In this document: positions 41,247 to 51,368 of the stretch, piece by piece
How positions within the stretch are numbered: the first letter of the stretch is position 1
How the letters are laid out: every line of letters starts with the position of its first letter
Source of the DNA: Candidatus Omnitrophota bacterium
Lineage (GTDB): Bacteria; Omnitrophota; Omnitrophia; Omnitrophales; JACROU01
Assembly: GCA_029261035.1 (NCBI GenBank)
Contig: JAJDCD010000023.1
Location: 429,126-493,125 of the forward strand
Reading direction: 5' to 3'
Length of the DNA stretch: 64,000 nt
Translations under genes and position numbers: made by a program
The notes under the pieces: generated by a model
Seen by the model: the letters and a program-made list of their open reading frames with translations, nothing else
Databases searched by the model: none
What the model was told of the DNA's origin: nothing

Positions 41247-43340
41247 ATGAAACCTGTATTTATTTCTGCTCTTCTCAGGCTTGTTGTCAGTACGTTTTTT
41301 ATATTTCTTATCAACTGTAGTGTTCTTGAGGCTAAGGTTGTTACATACGACATTGATATTGACTACAAGACGGTTAATTTTACTGGAAAAGATGTTCAGG
41401 CTATGGCTGTTGGAGGAACTATTCCTGCAACTACCATTGAAGCAACCGAGGGAGATATTTTAAAAGTTTCTTTCCATAATAAAATGGATGTGGATACTTC
41501 AATCCATTGGCACGGCATTATCCTTCCAAATGATCAAGACGGAGTTCCTTATGTAACGACGATGCCTATTCGAGCAGGAGGATCGCTTGATTATGAGTAT
41601 CCGGTTGCTCAGTCGGGCACTTATTGGTATCACGCGCACACAGGGCTTCAAGAGCAGCGGGGTATTTATGGAGCTCTTATCTTTCATCCTCAAAATAAAA
41701 CGCTAAAGTATGATCAAGAGTATGTAGTTGTTCTATCTGATTGGAATGACGAAAACCCGGATCAAGTTTTGCGTAATCTCAAAAAAGATGGCGATTATTA
41801 CGCCTTAAAAAAAGACATGGTTCAATCTTGGTATAAAGTGTTCAAATACAAGGCGCTTTGGAACCGCTTAAAACAATCTTGGACACGCATGGGACCGATG
41901 GATCTCTCGGATGTGGGTTACGACGTGTTTTTAATGAATGGACAATCTCAAACCAAGATAGGGGATGCTAAGCCGGGAGAGAGGATTCTTCTACGAATTA
42001 TTAATACGGCTTCTTCATCATATTTTAATGTCGAATTTGCAGGTGGAGATATGGAGGTGGTTTCAGCAGACGGTATTAATGTTGAGCCTTTTAAGACCAA
42101 GCGAATGCTTATAGCAGTTGCAGAAACCTATGACGTCCTTGTTACACTCCCTAAAGATCAAGCCTATGAACTCCGTGCTACAGCACAAGACGGAACGGGA
42201 TATGCGTCAGGGACTCTCGGAGATGGAGAACTTGTAACAGCTGCTGATATTGTAAAACCTAATCCGATGCTGATGGATCATTCAAAGATGGATCCTAGTG
42301 CCCATCAAGAAATGGACCATTCCATGATGAGGCATAAGGTGCCATTAAATGAAATGGATGATTACAAACAACTTCGGGCGACTCAGTCGACAAAGTTACC
42401 CCCTGAGAATCCAGTCCATGAAGTTATTCTAGAACTTACAGGCAATATGGAACGTTATGTTTGGTCTTTTAATGGAAAAACGCTTTCCGAGGAAGATACC
42501 ATTTTGATTCGTAAAGGAGAAAATGTCCGATTTATCATGCCAAACAAAACCATGATGCATCATCCCATTCATTTGCATGGACATTTTTTTAGAGTGCTGA
42601 ACGGACAAGGGGATTATAGCCCCCTAAAACATACCGTTGATGTAAAACCGATGGAAACAACCATCATTGAATTTGAAGCTGATCAGGAAAAGGATTGGCT
42701 TTTTCATTGTCATAATCTTTATCACATGAAAACGGGGATGACGCGAATTGTTCGTTATAAAGGGAGTGAACGTGATCCCAAACTCATGAAAGCTATGAGA
42801 GAAGATAAACCAGGGTTTTTTCATGATTGGTATTTAAAAGCTTATGTAAGCCCTCAGTCTAATAAGGTTGATGGTTATATTAATTATTCCGATGTTCGCA
42901 ATATCCTTGAAGTGGAGTGGGATAACAACTATACGGGCGAGTACGAGGTTGAACCTGTTTATGAAAGGAATATCACACGTTTCTTCAGTCTTTTTGCAGG
43001 TGGAGATTTTGAAAGAGATGATGACGATGAAGTTACTAATCATGCCATATGGGGTTTTCGATATGTGTTACCCCTCCTGATCGATTTTGAATATCGAATG
43101 GACCATAGAGGAAATATACAGCTTGGATTTGAAACGACCTTACAACTTACAGATCGACTTCAGTTTAATGGAGAATACGAAATTGAATTTGAATTGGAAG
43201 ATCGTTGGAATTATGACGATGCACACATTGAACACGATTATGTTGTCGAATTAGAATATCGAGTAACAAAAAACTTTTCACTTATTGGAAATTACGATTC
43301 GGACTATCGGGGCGGCGGAGGTGTAAGGCTTAGATTTTAA
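41247..43340 (+). CDS. exported multicopper oxidase (CopA-like) fused to a beta-rich C-terminal domain
   Basis: 697 residues with a signal peptide (to about 'VLEAK'). Copper ligands are complete: 'HWHG' (about residue 87), 'YWYHAHTG' (about 128), 'HPIHLHGHFF' (about 440) and 'HCHNLYHMKTGM' (about 487). A Met/His-rich segment ('MLMDHSKMDPSAHQEMDHSM') fits copper tolerance oxidases. Beyond the usual end near residue 515, about 180 residues of alternating polar/hydrophobic, acidic strands follow, ending in 'RLRF' with a C-terminal Phe as in outer-membrane barrels. Presumably oxidises Cu(I) outside the cytoplasm, perhaps anchored in the outer membrane. Confidence 0.9.
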   Translation: MKPVFISALLRLVVSTFFIFLINCSVLEAKVVTYDIDIDYKTVNFTGKDVQAMAVGGTIPATTIEATEGDILKVSFHNKMDVDTSIHWHGIILPNDQDGVPYVTTMPIRAGGSLDYEYPVAQSGTYWYHAHTGLQEQRGIYGALIFHPQNKTLKYDQEYVVVLSDWNDENPDQVLRNLKKDGDYYALKKDMVQSWYKVFKYKALWNRLKQSWTRMGPMDLSDVGYDVFLMNGQSQTKIGDAKPGERILLRIINTASSSYFNVEFAGGDMEVVSADGINVEPFKTKRMLIAVAETYDVLVTLPKDQAYELRATAQDGTGYASGTLGDGELVTAADIVKPNPMLMDHSKMDPSAHQEMDHSMMRHKVPLNEMDDYKQLRATQSTKLPPENPVHEVILELTGNMERYVWSFNGKTLSEEDTILIRKGENVRFIMPNKTMMHHPIHLHGHFFRVLNGQGDYSPLKHTVDVKPMETTIIEFEADQEKDWLFHCHNLYHMKTGMTRIVRYKGSERDPKLMKAMREDKPGFFHDWYLKAYVSPQSNKVDGYINYSDVRNILEVEWDNNYTGEYEVEPVYERNITRFFSLFAGGDFERDDDDEVTNHAIWGFRYVLPLLIDFEYRMDHRGNIQLGFETTLQLTDRLQFNGEYEIEFELEDRWNYDDAHIEHDYVVELEYRVTKNFSLIGNYDSDYRGGGGVRLRF

Positions 43341-43353
43341 CTATTGTTGCAGG

Positions 43354-43372
43354 TAAGGTGCCTAGCACCTTA
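43354..43372. repeat. TAAGGTGCC palindromic repeat
   Basis: TAAGGTGCC, T, AGCACCTTA: a short hairpin just after the oxidase gene, related to 29071-29089. Confidence 0.55.
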
Positions 43373-43421
43373 GTGCTGTAACTCCTTTTTTATTTAATTT
43401 ATACATCGAACGGAGGGTGGA

Positions 43422-44204
43422 ATGTCAAAAGTTGCACTCATTACTGGAGCATCATCGGGAATCGGAGAAGAGTTAGCCCGTATTCATGCAGAAAAAGGCG
43501 GAGATTTAGTCATAGTAGCCCGAAGAAAAGACAAGCTCATCCAGTTGAAAGAAGAACTCGAAAAAAAACACTCTGTTCAAGTAACGGTAATCGAAAAAAA
43601 TCTTGCTAATACTCATGCGGCAAAAGAAATTTACGATGAAGTTAAAAATGCGGGCATTGAAGTTAATTATTTAATCAATAACGCTGGTTTTGGTGGACGA
43701 GGCAAATTTCATGAAAGGGCTTGGGAAGAGGACCTTTCGATGATTAACCTTAATGTGGTTGCGTTGACTGCTTTAACAAGGTATTTCTTACCGGATTTTT
43801 TCAAAAGAAATGAAGGAAGAATACTTAATGTTTCTTCAACAGCATCGTTTATGCCGGGGCCATTGCAGGCTGTTTATTATGCGACAAAGTCATACGTAAC
43901 ATTTTTTAGTAATGCCATTGCTGAAGAATTGCATGACACGGATATCACGGTTACGGCTCTTTTACCCGGAGCAACGGAAACAGAATTTGCTCAGGTATCC
44001 GGGATGGACAAAACAAGCTTGTTTAACAAAATGGTTAGTGCAAGAAGTGTTGCTGAAGATGGCTATAACGGAATGCTTGATGGAAAACTTGATGTTATTT
44101 CTGGTTTAAAATTTGTGCAACATATGATGATTCGTGCTATTCCATTTATGCCGAAAAGAATGGTTCTGAAACAAGTACGGGAAATGCAAGAAGAAGTAAA
44201 ATGA
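43422..44204 (+). CDS. short-chain dehydrogenase/reductase
   Basis: 260 residues. The NAD(P)-binding 'TGASSGIGEELA', 'NNAGFGGRG', the catalytic Ser in 'NVSSTASF' and the 'YYATKSY' Tyr/Lys pair are all present, so it should be active. This subgroup (DltE/YqjQ-like classical SDRs) is often annotated as acting on fatty or carbonyl compounds; the substrate is unknown. GGAGGGTGGA precedes the ATG. It converges with the OxyR gene, with only seven bases between the stops. Confidence 0.9.
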   Translation: MSKVALITGASSGIGEELARIHAEKGGDLVIVARRKDKLIQLKEELEKKHSVQVTVIEKNLANTHAAKEIYDEVKNAGIEVNYLINNAGFGGRGKFHERAWEEDLSMINLNVVALTALTRYFLPDFFKRNEGRILNVSSTASFMPGPLQAVYYATKSYVTFFSNAIAEELHDTDITVTALLPGATETEFAQVSGMDKTSLFNKMVSARSVAEDGYNGMLDGKLDVISGLKFVQHMMIRAIPFMPKRMVLKQVREMQEEVK

Positions 44205-44211
44205 GAATAGA

Positions 44212-45102
44212 TTAGGTAAGATCCTCAAATAGCGAACTGATTGTATCCATTAAATAACGATGAGAAGGTCCTAGAGGAGCTGTGACGCGCCAAACGATGC
44301 CGATCTCACGGCTTGGTTTGGGTTTGCTGAATGGGATAAAAGCAAGGTTAGGATTTTCTTTTTCGTTGACTGCCATTTTTGGAACCAGAGTAAGGCCTTC
44401 CCCAACAGAGGCTAATTTCATCACAGAAGTAAGGCTGCTCCCTTGAAATATAATTTGAGTATCTTGACGCAGACGTTTACAGAATTCAAGTGCTTGATCT
44501 GAAAAACAATGCCCTTCCTGTAAGATTAAAAGTTTTTCTTCCTTAATTATTTTTGAAGTTACTTGTTTCTTCTTTGAAAGAGGGTGCTTCTTAGATACCG
44601 CTAATAAAAACTCTTCCTTCCCAACACTGCGGCTGACAATGCCAGGATCATGTATTGGAAGAGATAAGATGCCGATATCAATCTTTCCTGCCTTGAGGGA
44701 TTCTAGTAATGTAGAAGTTGTTTCTTCATAAAGCTCAAGGGATAAAAGAGGAGCTTCTTTTTTAAGTTTTATCAGGATATCGGGAATTAAATAAGGGCTA
44801 ATTGTGGGAATGGCGCCGATAGCGATTTTTCCAGAAATGTTTTTTGTTTCTTCTTGCAGTTCCGAAAGACCTCTCTCAAGAGTGTCTATTGTAGAAATGG
44901 CGTAGGGGATAAATTTCTCGCCAGCAGGAGTGAGTCGAACTCCGTGCGAAGATCTTTCAAACAGTGGCGTTCCTATCTCTTCCTCCAATTTTTTTATTTG
45001 GTGGCTTAGAGTAGGTTGTGTGATATGTGCTCGCTTTGCTGCACGAAGAAAATTACGTTCTTGAGAAAGTGCGACAATATAGCGTAATTGTTGTAGTTCC
45101 AT
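44212..45102 (-). CDS. oxyR: hydrogen peroxide sensor regulator OxyR
   Basis: 296 residues: a LysR-type winged helix ('LRYIVALSQERNFLRAAKRA') and a substrate-domain-like sensor. Its two redox cysteines sit in 'QEGHCFSDQ' and 'LEFCKRL' at residues 199 and 208, exactly the numbering of Escherichia coli OxyR. Disulfide formation by peroxide would switch on target genes. It is divergent from katG, the classic arrangement, so the 165-base gap should contain shared control sites. Confidence 0.93.
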   Translation of the reverse strand: MELQQLRYIVALSQERNFLRAAKRAHITQPTLSHQIKKLEEEIGTPLFERSSHGVRLTPAGEKFIPYAISTIDTLERGLSELQEETKNISGKIAIGAIPTISPYLIPDILIKLKKEAPLLSLELYEETTSTLLESLKAGKIDIGILSLPIHDPGIVSRSVGKEEFLLAVSKKHPLSKKKQVTSKIIKEEKLLILQEGHCFSDQALEFCKRLRQDTQIIFQGSSLTSVMKLASVGEGLTLVPKMAVNEKENPNLAFIPFSKPKPSREIGIVWRVTAPLGPSHRYLMDTISSLFEDLT

Positions 45103-45132
45103 TATAGACTCCTTCTATAAGAGTAATATATA

Positions 45133-45172
45133 AAATCGATTTGATCAATGATTTAAATAGTGCGATAGTATT
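45133..45172. promoter_or_regulatory. candidate OxyR binding region between oxyR and katG
   Basis: A near-palindrome, AAATCGATTTG/ATCAATGATTT (45133-45154), is followed by AATAGTGCGATAG (45156-45168) with two ATAG tetranucleotides, the half-site core of OxyR boxes. It is central in the gap between the divergent genes. The match to the known spaced ATAG/CTAT consensus is partial. Confidence 0.4.
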
Positions 45173-45267
45173 AATAAGAAGAGTTTAGTTGTTCTTAAGC
45201 ATTTGCTATGGGTAAGGATCCAAATTAGACTTTATATAGGAACTCAATTAAGAAAGGAATCAAACTT

Positions 45268-47505
45268 ATGAAGAAACCTAACCTTTTTATTACACTAGTC
45301 ATGGCGGGTTTGTTGGCTTTTTCGCCAATGACGGTAGCTGTTGCAGATTCTGTTGCAGGAACTGAAGAAGCAAAACCAAATCAATTTTGGTGGCCGGAAC
45401 AGTTGAATCTTGGACCGCTCCGAGCGCATGATGTTGCGTCGAATCCTTATGGTGGAAATTTTAATTATGCTAAGGAATTTCAAAGTTTGGATTTTGAGGC
45501 AGTGAAGAAGGATGTTAATGATGTCTTAACCACATCGCAAGATTGGTGGCCTGCAGACTATGGTAATTATGGGCCGTTGTTTATCCGTATGGCTTGGCAT
45601 AGTGCGGGAACATATCGAACGATTGATGGTCGTGGAGGAGCCGGTGGGGGGCAACAACGATTTGACCCACTTAATAGTTGGCCAGATAATGCAAATCTCG
45701 ATAAAGCTCGCCGTTTGCTTTGGCCGGTGAAACAAAAATATGGAAAAAAACTTTCGTGGGCGGATTTAATCATTCTAGCTGGAAATGTAGCAATGGAAAA
45801 TATGGGTTTTAAGACGCTTGGTTTTGCTGGTGGTCGAGCAGACGATTGGGAAGCAGACCTTGTATATTGGGGTCCTGAAACCAAATGGCTTGAAGGGAAG
45901 CGTCGCGGCAAAGATGGAAAGTTGAAGAAGCCTTTGGGTGCCGTTCAGATGGGACTCATCTATGTGAACCCTGAAGGCCCTGGAGGAAATCCAGATCCAC
46001 TTTTAGCAGCCAAATCAATTCGTGAGTCTTTTGGACGTATGGCCATGGATGATGAAGAAACAGTAGCACTTATTGCAGGTGGACATAGTTTTGGTAAAGC
46101 TCATGGCGCTCATTCTCCATCCAAATATGTTGGAGCAGAGCCGGGTGGTGCGGCTATTGAAGAACAGGGGTTCGGTTGGAAAAACTCGTATGGTAAAGGA
46201 AATGCAGAAGATACCGTTACCAGTGGGTTGGAAGGTGCCTGGACATCGACTCCAGCTAAGTGGTCACATATGTTTTTTCATAATTTATTTACACATGAAT
46301 GGGTCCAAACCAAAAGCCCTGCGGGTGCGACTCAGTGGATTCCAGCGAATGATGTGGCCTCCAAATCGGTACCAGATGCACACATTGAAGGTAAGTATCA
46401 TGCTCCTATTATGCTTACCACGGACCTTGCGTTGAAAGAGGATCCAATATACAGAAAGATTTCGAAGCGCTTCTACGAAAATCCAGCTGAGTTTGCAGAC
46501 GCATTTGCTCGTGCTTGGTTTAAATTGACGCATCGGGATATGGGTCCTTTGGCTCGTTATGTGGGCTCAGAAGTTCCGAACTTGGAACTTATTTGGCAAG
46601 ACCCTGTCCCAGCAGTGGATTATAATTTAGTGAGCGAAGAGGATGTGGCAAACCTTAAAGGACATATCTTGGCATCTGAACTAAGCGTTCCAGAATTGGT
46701 GCGAACGGCTTGGGCCTCTGCGGCGAGTTTCCGTGCCAGTGATATGCGTGGAGGAGCGAATGGAGCACGCATTCGTTTGGAACCACAAAAAAATTGGGAG
46801 TCCAACAATCCAGAGGAGCTCGCGAATGTTCTCAGTGTTTTAGAGAAAATTCAGACCGAGTTTAATGAGTCGCGTACGGATAATACACAAATATCTTTAG
46901 CCGATATGATTATCTTGGGTGGAGCTGCTGCTATTGAAATGGCAGCAAAGAATACGGGATACGATATTGAAGTTCCGTTTGCACCAGGCCGTGCAGATGC
47001 CTCTCAAGAAAAGACGGATGTCGAATCGTTTGCTTTTTTAGAGCCTAAAGCTGATGGGTTCCGCAATTACTTTGGAGAAAATAATTACCGATCGCCAGCG
47101 GAGATGCTCGTAAATAAAGCGGATCAACTTAGCCTAACGGTCCCTCAGATGACCGTGCTCGTAGGTGGGATGCGTGCGCTGGATGCGAACTCTGGAGATT
47201 CTAAACACGGCATCTTTACCGATCAAGCCGGAGTGTTAAGTAATGATTTCTTTGTAAACTTGCTCGATATGTCTACCCAGTGGAAAAAATCTTCAGAGGT
47301 AGAGGGGGTTTATGAAGGGTATGATCGCGAAACAGACGAGCTCAAATGGACTGCCACTACAGTGGATTTAATCTTTGGTTCAAATTCTGAATTGCGTGCG
47401 GTATCAGAAGTGTATGCTTTTGATGAATCGCAAGAAAAGTTTGTGCAAGATTTCATTGATGCTTGGGTTAAGGTAATGAGACTCGACCGTTTTGATCTTC
47501 GGTAG
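45268..47505 (+). CDS. katG: catalase-peroxidase with export signal
   Basis: 745 residues with both KatG halves. Distal Arg107, Trp110 and His111 are in 'IRMAWHSAG', the adduct Tyr is in '[12 protein letters not shown]', and the proximal His273 is in '[12 protein letters not shown]'. It destroys hydrogen peroxide and oxidises phenolic donors. Unlike most KatG it starts with a clear signal peptide (MKKPNLF, hydrophobic core, cleavage near 'AVADS'), so it should act in the periplasm. AAGAAAGGAA precedes the ATG. The divergent OxyR probably regulates it. Confidence 0.95.
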   Translation: MKKPNLFITLVMAGLLAFSPMTVAVADSVAGTEEAKPNQFWWPEQLNLGPLRAHDVASNPYGGNFNYAKEFQSLDFEAVKKDVNDVLTTSQDWWPADYGNYGPLFIRMAWHSAGTYRTIDGRGGAGGGQQRFDPLNSWPDNANLDKARRLLWPVKQKYGKKLSWADLIILAGNVAMENMGFKTLGFAGGRADDWEADLVYWGPETKWLEGKRRGKDGKLKKPLGAVQMGLIYVNPEGPGGNPDPLLAAKSIRESFGRMAMDDEETVALIAGGHSFGKAHGAHSPSKYVGAEPGGAAIEEQGFGWKNSYGKGNAEDTVTSGLEGAWTSTPAKWSHMFFHNLFTHEWVQTKSPAGATQWIPANDVASKSVPDAHIEGKYHAPIMLTTDLALKEDPIYRKISKRFYENPAEFADAFARAWFKLTHRDMGPLARYVGSEVPNLELIWQDPVPAVDYNLVSEEDVANLKGHILASELSVPELVRTAWASAASFRASDMRGGANGARIRLEPQKNWESNNPEELANVLSVLEKIQTEFNESRTDNTQISLADMIILGGAAAIEMAAKNTGYDIEVPFAPGRADASQEKTDVESFAFLEPKADGFRNYFGENNYRSPAEMLVNKADQLSLTVPQMTVLVGGMRALDANSGDSKHGIFTDQAGVLSNDFFVNLLDMSTQWKKSSEVEGVYEGYDRETDELKWTATTVDLIFGSNSELRAVSEVYAFDESQEKFVQDFIDAWVKVMRLDRFDLR

Positions 47506-47511
47506 TTAAAT

Positions 47512-47550
47512 AAAGACAGGTCTTTAGTGATCTGGCTTTATATTTTTTCT
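47512..47550 (+). terminator. terminator after katG
   Basis: AAAGACAGGTC (47512-47522) pairs with GATCTGGCTTT (47529-47539) with one mismatch and one G-T pair, followed by ATATTTTTT. The rest of the gap to 47751 contains a decayed TTTATTACTATGAGTGTCAGGC repeat module (near 47586) and no gene. Confidence 0.6.
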
Positions 47551-47751
47551 GTTTAAATTGTAATGACTAATTACTTAGAACAATGTTTATTACTATGAGT
47601 GTCAGGCAGAGAGTAGGCTGTCCCCACCTTTTTGTTTTTGGAATAAATAACCTATTTAGACTTCAATGCTGTAGTATCTATCGATGACAAACAGCTTTAT
47701 AGTACATAATCGAAAATCGAGAGTTATTTTCTTTAAGCCAGGTTCTTGGGT

Positions 47752-48612
47752 ATGAGTTATCACCCGATCGAGGGTAAGCGCTTTAACCGATGGCCTAGCA
47801 TTTATTTTTTAGGTGGAATTACTGTAATAACTCTTATTGGGTGTCCTCTGTATCTGTATTTTCAGGGGATTACATTGGTTGGATTTCTTATTTTTTTTGG
47901 AATGTCTGTTTTAACACTTTTTTCAGTTACCTCAGGCTACCATAGGTTCTACTCTCATAAATCCTATCAGGCCGGCTGGCTTTATCATTTCCTAGCTCTG
48001 GGTTTTGGAGCGGCGTCTTTGCAACAATCAGCCCTAAAATGGGCTTCTCTTCATCGATCTCATCATCAATATGTGGATACAGAGAAAGATCCTTATAACA
48101 TTAAGAAGGGATTTTTTTACGCCCATGTTGGGTGGATCTTATTCTGGATTCGTTCCGTCGATCTTACGAACGTCAAAGATTTAAAGCAGAATAAGCTTCT
48201 CATGCATCAACACCGTCATTTTCAACTTTGGGCAACTGGATTCGGAGTGGTTTTACCGCTCATGGTTGGCTTTGCTTGCGGGGAGTTATTTGAGGCGGCT
48301 TTATTTGGAATTGTGGCAAGGCTTTTTATTGTCTTTCAATTTACCTTTTTTATTAATTCTTTCGTCCATACTTTTGGTAGTCGAAAATATGGAGAGACGA
48401 TTAGTGCTCGAGACAATTGGTTAGGGTCTCTCCTTACTTTTGGAGAAGGTAATCACAGTTTTCATCATCGATTTCCCAATGACTACCGTAATGGTATTCG
48501 TTGGTATCATTACGATCCCGGCAAGTGGGTTATTTGCACACTCTCACGGGTGGGGCTTACTTGGGACTTAAAGAGGACTTCCAAACAGGACTTGGCTTTA
48601 TTCGAGCATTAA
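47752..48612 (+). CDS. membrane fatty acid desaturase (acyl-CoA/acyl-lipid type)
   Basis: 286 residues with four or more membrane helices and the three histidine boxes of stearoyl-CoA-type desaturases: 'HRFYSH', 'HRSHH' and 'EGNHSFHHRF'. A diiron centre bound by these boxes inserts a cis double bond (usually delta-9) into a fatty chain, keeping the membrane fluid. The ATG at 47752 is preferred to the TTG at 47746; the ribosome site is weak. It stands alone between repeats. Confidence 0.9.
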   Translation: MSYHPIEGKRFNRWPSIYFLGGITVITLIGCPLYLYFQGITLVGFLIFFGMSVLTLFSVTSGYHRFYSHKSYQAGWLYHFLALGFGAASLQQSALKWASLHRSHHQYVDTEKDPYNIKKGFFYAHVGWILFWIRSVDLTNVKDLKQNKLLMHQHRHFQLWATGFGVVLPLMVGFACGELFEAALFGIVARLFIVFQFTFFINSFVHTFGSRKYGETISARDNWLGSLLTFGEGNHSFHHRFPNDYRNGIRWYHYDPGKWVICTLSRVGLTWDLKRTSKQDLALFEH

Positions 48613-48673
48613 TTCTTTATGAATGTGATATCTTGAAAAACGGATTCCTTTTCCTAAAAAGAATACTAAGTCC

Positions 48674-48729
48674 CGTTACTGCGAGTACTAGGTGTAGAGT
48701 GGAAAGTTAGTATGGGACTCACAGTAACG
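48674..48729. repeat. CGTTACTG inverted repeat
   Basis: CGTTACTGCGAGT (48674-48686) and ACTCACAGTAACG (48717-48729) form a 13-bp inverted pair with one mismatch. It is a variant of the GGTACCGTTACTG module, here with a longer, different centre. Confidence 0.55.
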
Positions 48730-48791
48730 CCTCCGGTTATTTCTCCTAGTCAAACCTAGCACTTTCAAAGTTATTCCGTTAGAATACGACA

Positions 48792-49391
48792 ATGAAGAAT
48801 ATTCAACTTTCCTTACTCATTTTAATTATTAGCATTTCTGTTTTAGCCGTAGCTTCTTTCTTTATGGTATGGGTGAAAGGGGCGGGGGTTGTCAGTAAGC
48901 CTATGACAGAATCGTCGAAGAATATTCAGCATAAGCAGTCATCTGCTATTGCTCAGAAGATGGCTCGGACGGTGGGTTCTGTGATTGATTCGACTACGGA
49001 AGCGGTCGGTAAGGTTGCTAAAATTGAATTAAAAAAGACGTTAACGGGTTATCAAATCCCTTTCTCTAAAAGTAAGGAAACAAAAACAATCGGGAAGGCC
49101 GTTTATTCCCTTTTTGCTTTGCCGATCCTTGCTCTTCTTTGTGCTATGGTAAGTTTCTTTGGAAGTAAAAGTAAGATATTCGATTTACTTAGTTTGTTAA
49201 TGGCAGTTATTGGTTTCGTTATTTTATATGTTACCTATACCAGCTTAACTTCAAGTAGAATGTTTATTGTTAAAGAAATCAGTATAGGTTTTTGGCTGTG
49301 TTTTTACTCTTTTATAGCTTTAATGGTTCTTTCATTGACGAAGTTTATCCTTTCTTTTTTTAATAGAGGAAACTTGAAGTCGTTATTGTAG
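48792..49391 (+). CDS. hypothetical integral membrane protein
   Basis: 199 residues. One N-terminal helix (about 7-27), a polar Lys/Ser-rich stretch (30-95) and three closely packed C-terminal helices (about 100-120, 128-148, 165-188). No conserved motif is recognised. The ribosome site is weak. The layout might suit an envelope sensor, but that is speculation. Confidence 0.5.
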   Translation: MKNIQLSLLILIISISVLAVASFFMVWVKGAGVVSKPMTESSKNIQHKQSSAIAQKMARTVGSVIDSTTEAVGKVAKIELKKTLTGYQIPFSKSKETKTIGKAVYSLFALPILALLCAMVSFFGSKSKIFDLLSLLMAVIGFVILYVTYTSLTSSRMFIVKEISIGFWLCFYSFIALMVLSLTKFILSFFNRGNLKSLL

Positions 49392-49423
49392 GTCGATAGG
49401 CTTATTCTAATAGCTTAGAAGGG

Positions 49424-49957
49424 ATGGGAGTATTCCCAACTTTAATTATGCTAAATCAGAAATTGCGTTTTTTATTTTTAAACAGTGAGTCAGCTTTTAT
49501 TACTGTTGCAACAAGTAATAACGCTGGAGAGCCTAATGCGGCACCCAAAATAATTTTTAAATGTGCGCGAGGGTCTGTTTTTCTGGTAGATGTGCCTCGC
49601 GGACAAACTTGGCTGAATCTCAAGGAAAATCCAAAGCTAGCTGTGTCTGTTATAGACGAAGAGAAGTTGACAGCCTACCATTTAAAGGGAAGCGTCACGA
49701 TTTTGGATGATGATGTTTCTAGGGATAAATATTTTAAAGAAATCGATAAAACGCTGAATAGGATGATTGTTAATCGAATTGTTGAAGGGGAGCACCGGGG
49801 CAGAGGTTTTGGTAACTTTATTGCTCGAGTACCCAAAGATTTTATTGTTTTTAAAGTTAAAATATTAGAAATTGTAGAATACGGCCTTGAAGATATCAAA
49901 ACCCGGAAATCGACGAAGAAAAAAATCACCATTGATCAATCAACAGCAAAAAAGTAA
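49424..49957 (+). CDS. pyridoxamine 5'-phosphate oxidase-like flavin protein
   Basis: 177 residues. 'SESAFITVATSNNAGEPNAA' followed by 'PKIIFKCARGSVFLVDV' and 'TWLNLKENPKLAVSVIDEE' is the split-barrel FMN-binding pattern of the PNPOx-like family. Most such proteins reduce small substrates with flavin; the actual substrate is unknown. An in-frame ATG at 49448 is an alternative start. The C-terminal tail is basic. Confidence 0.75.
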   Translation: MGVFPTLIMLNQKLRFLFLNSESAFITVATSNNAGEPNAAPKIIFKCARGSVFLVDVPRGQTWLNLKENPKLAVSVIDEEKLTAYHLKGSVTILDDDVSRDKYFKEIDKTLNRMIVNRIVEGEHRGRGFGNFIARVPKDFIVFKVKILEIVEYGLEDIKTRKSTKKKITIDQSTAKK

Positions 49958-50106
49958 TGTTCGCATCACACCGGTAGTAGTTACCCCACCTAGTTATAGT
50001 AATGGTGCTGTTTTTATGAGATTTTGTTGTTTTTATTGATAATTTAAGTATCTACATTAAAGCATTACTATAGAACAACTTAAGCTATAACTTTCAATTT
50101 CAATTA

Positions 50107-50200
50107 TTGACAAATGTAATTTATAGTTATATTCTTTACATATAAATATTCATATATAAACTTAATCAATTAAAATGATATATGGAAATCTATATGTAAA
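50107..50200 (+). promoter_or_regulatory. promoter and inverted-repeat operator of the Fic gene
   Basis: TTGACA (50107-50112) is a perfect -35, with TATTCT 17 bases on (50130-50135). The 10-mer TTTACATATA at 50135-50144 overlaps the start region, and its exact complement TATATGTAAA lies at 50191-50200, just before the Fic start codon. Paired sites of this kind suggest binding of a dimeric regulator, possibly the Fic protein's own winged-helix domain. Confidence 0.5.
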
Positions 50201-50223
50201 CCTAAGGTTAGGGAACTAATTTC

Positions 50224-51357
50224 ATGGAAAAAGAAGATTTTAATTCTGGGACATTAAAACAACAATATGAATATAAGAGCTTTTCTCCGAGTTTGATTAA
50301 TATCCAATATAAGTGGTCAGATAGACGTATTGATACGTTACTAGAAGAAGCGAACCAGAAATTAGGAGAGTTAAATGCTTATTCTCAACTAGTTCCGGAT
50401 GTTAATTTTTTTATTCATATGCATGTTATAAAAGAAGCTACTGCATCCAGTAGGATAGAGGGAACAAAAACTCAAATTGATGAAGCAGTATTACCTGAAG
50501 AAGAAATTACTCCAGAAAAAAAAGATGATTGGCAAGAGGTTCAAAATTATACTAAAGCCATGAATTATGCTATTGAAAAACTTCAGCAGCTGCCATTATC
50601 AATGCGTCTTTTGAATGAAACACATCAAATTCTTCTATCAGGCGTTCGTGGAACAGGTAAAACGCCAGGGGAAATAAGAAAAAGTCAAAATTGGATAGGA
50701 CCTTCATTAAAGGATGCTTTTTATGTTCCTCCTCATCAAAATGAATTGCCAGATTTATTGACGGATCTCGAAAAGTTTTGGAATTTTCAAGATGTAAATC
50801 ATTTACCTCATCTTATTCGTATTGCATTTAGCCACTATCAATTTGAAACTATTCATCCATACCAAGATGGGAATGGTCGGCTTGGCCGATTATTAATAAC
50901 CCTTTACCTTGTTAAGGAAGGGATTTTAAAAAAACCAACGTTATATTTATCAGATTTTTTTGAAAGAAATAAAGGTGGTTATTATGATGCGCTCCAGTTT
51001 GTGCGAACTAAAAATGATTTAGATCAATGGTTAAAGTTTTTTCTGATAGGAGTGAAGGAGACTGCCAATAAGGGAAAAGATACATTTGAAAAAATTATCA
51101 AACTAAGACACCAGACAGAAGAAAAAATTATAACGTTAGGAAAAAAATCTAAGTTAGGGCAAAAACTGTTATTGCAGCTTTTTTCAGAGCCATTTATTTC
51201 AGTAAATAGAGTTAAAAAACTGGTTGAAATTAAAACTCATCAATCGGCTAATGCTTTGGTTTCAGACTTCCAAAGATTGAATATTTTGACAGAAGTTACA
51301 GGGTATAAAAGAAATAGAATATTTGAGTTTAAGGAATATTTTGACCTTTTTATTTAA
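50224..51357 (+). CDS. Fic-domain protein with N-terminal inhibitory motif and C-terminal wHTH
   Basis: 377 residues. The Fic core motif '[14 protein letters not shown]' (about residue 211) is complete, so AMP or another nucleotide group could be transferred from NTP to a target hydroxyl. 'SSRIEGT' near residue 75 matches the (S/T)xxxE(G/N) autoinhibition motif, placing it in class II with the inhibitory helix before the Fic domain. The C-terminal 90 residues resemble a winged helix ('[20 protein letters not shown]'), common in stand-alone Fic regulators. Confidence 0.92.
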   Translation: MEKEDFNSGTLKQQYEYKSFSPSLINIQYKWSDRRIDTLLEEANQKLGELNAYSQLVPDVNFFIHMHVIKEATASSRIEGTKTQIDEAVLPEEEITPEKKDDWQEVQNYTKAMNYAIEKLQQLPLSMRLLNETHQILLSGVRGTGKTPGEIRKSQNWIGPSLKDAFYVPPHQNELPDLLTDLEKFWNFQDVNHLPHLIRIAFSHYQFETIHPYQDGNGRLGRLLITLYLVKEGILKKPTLYLSDFFERNKGGYYDALQFVRTKNDLDQWLKFFLIGVKETANKGKDTFEKIIKLRHQTEEKIITLGKKSKLGQKLLLQLFSEPFISVNRVKKLVEIKTHQSANALVSDFQRLNILTEVTGYKRNRIFEFKEYFDLFI

Positions 51358-51368
51358 GGATTTGTTTT

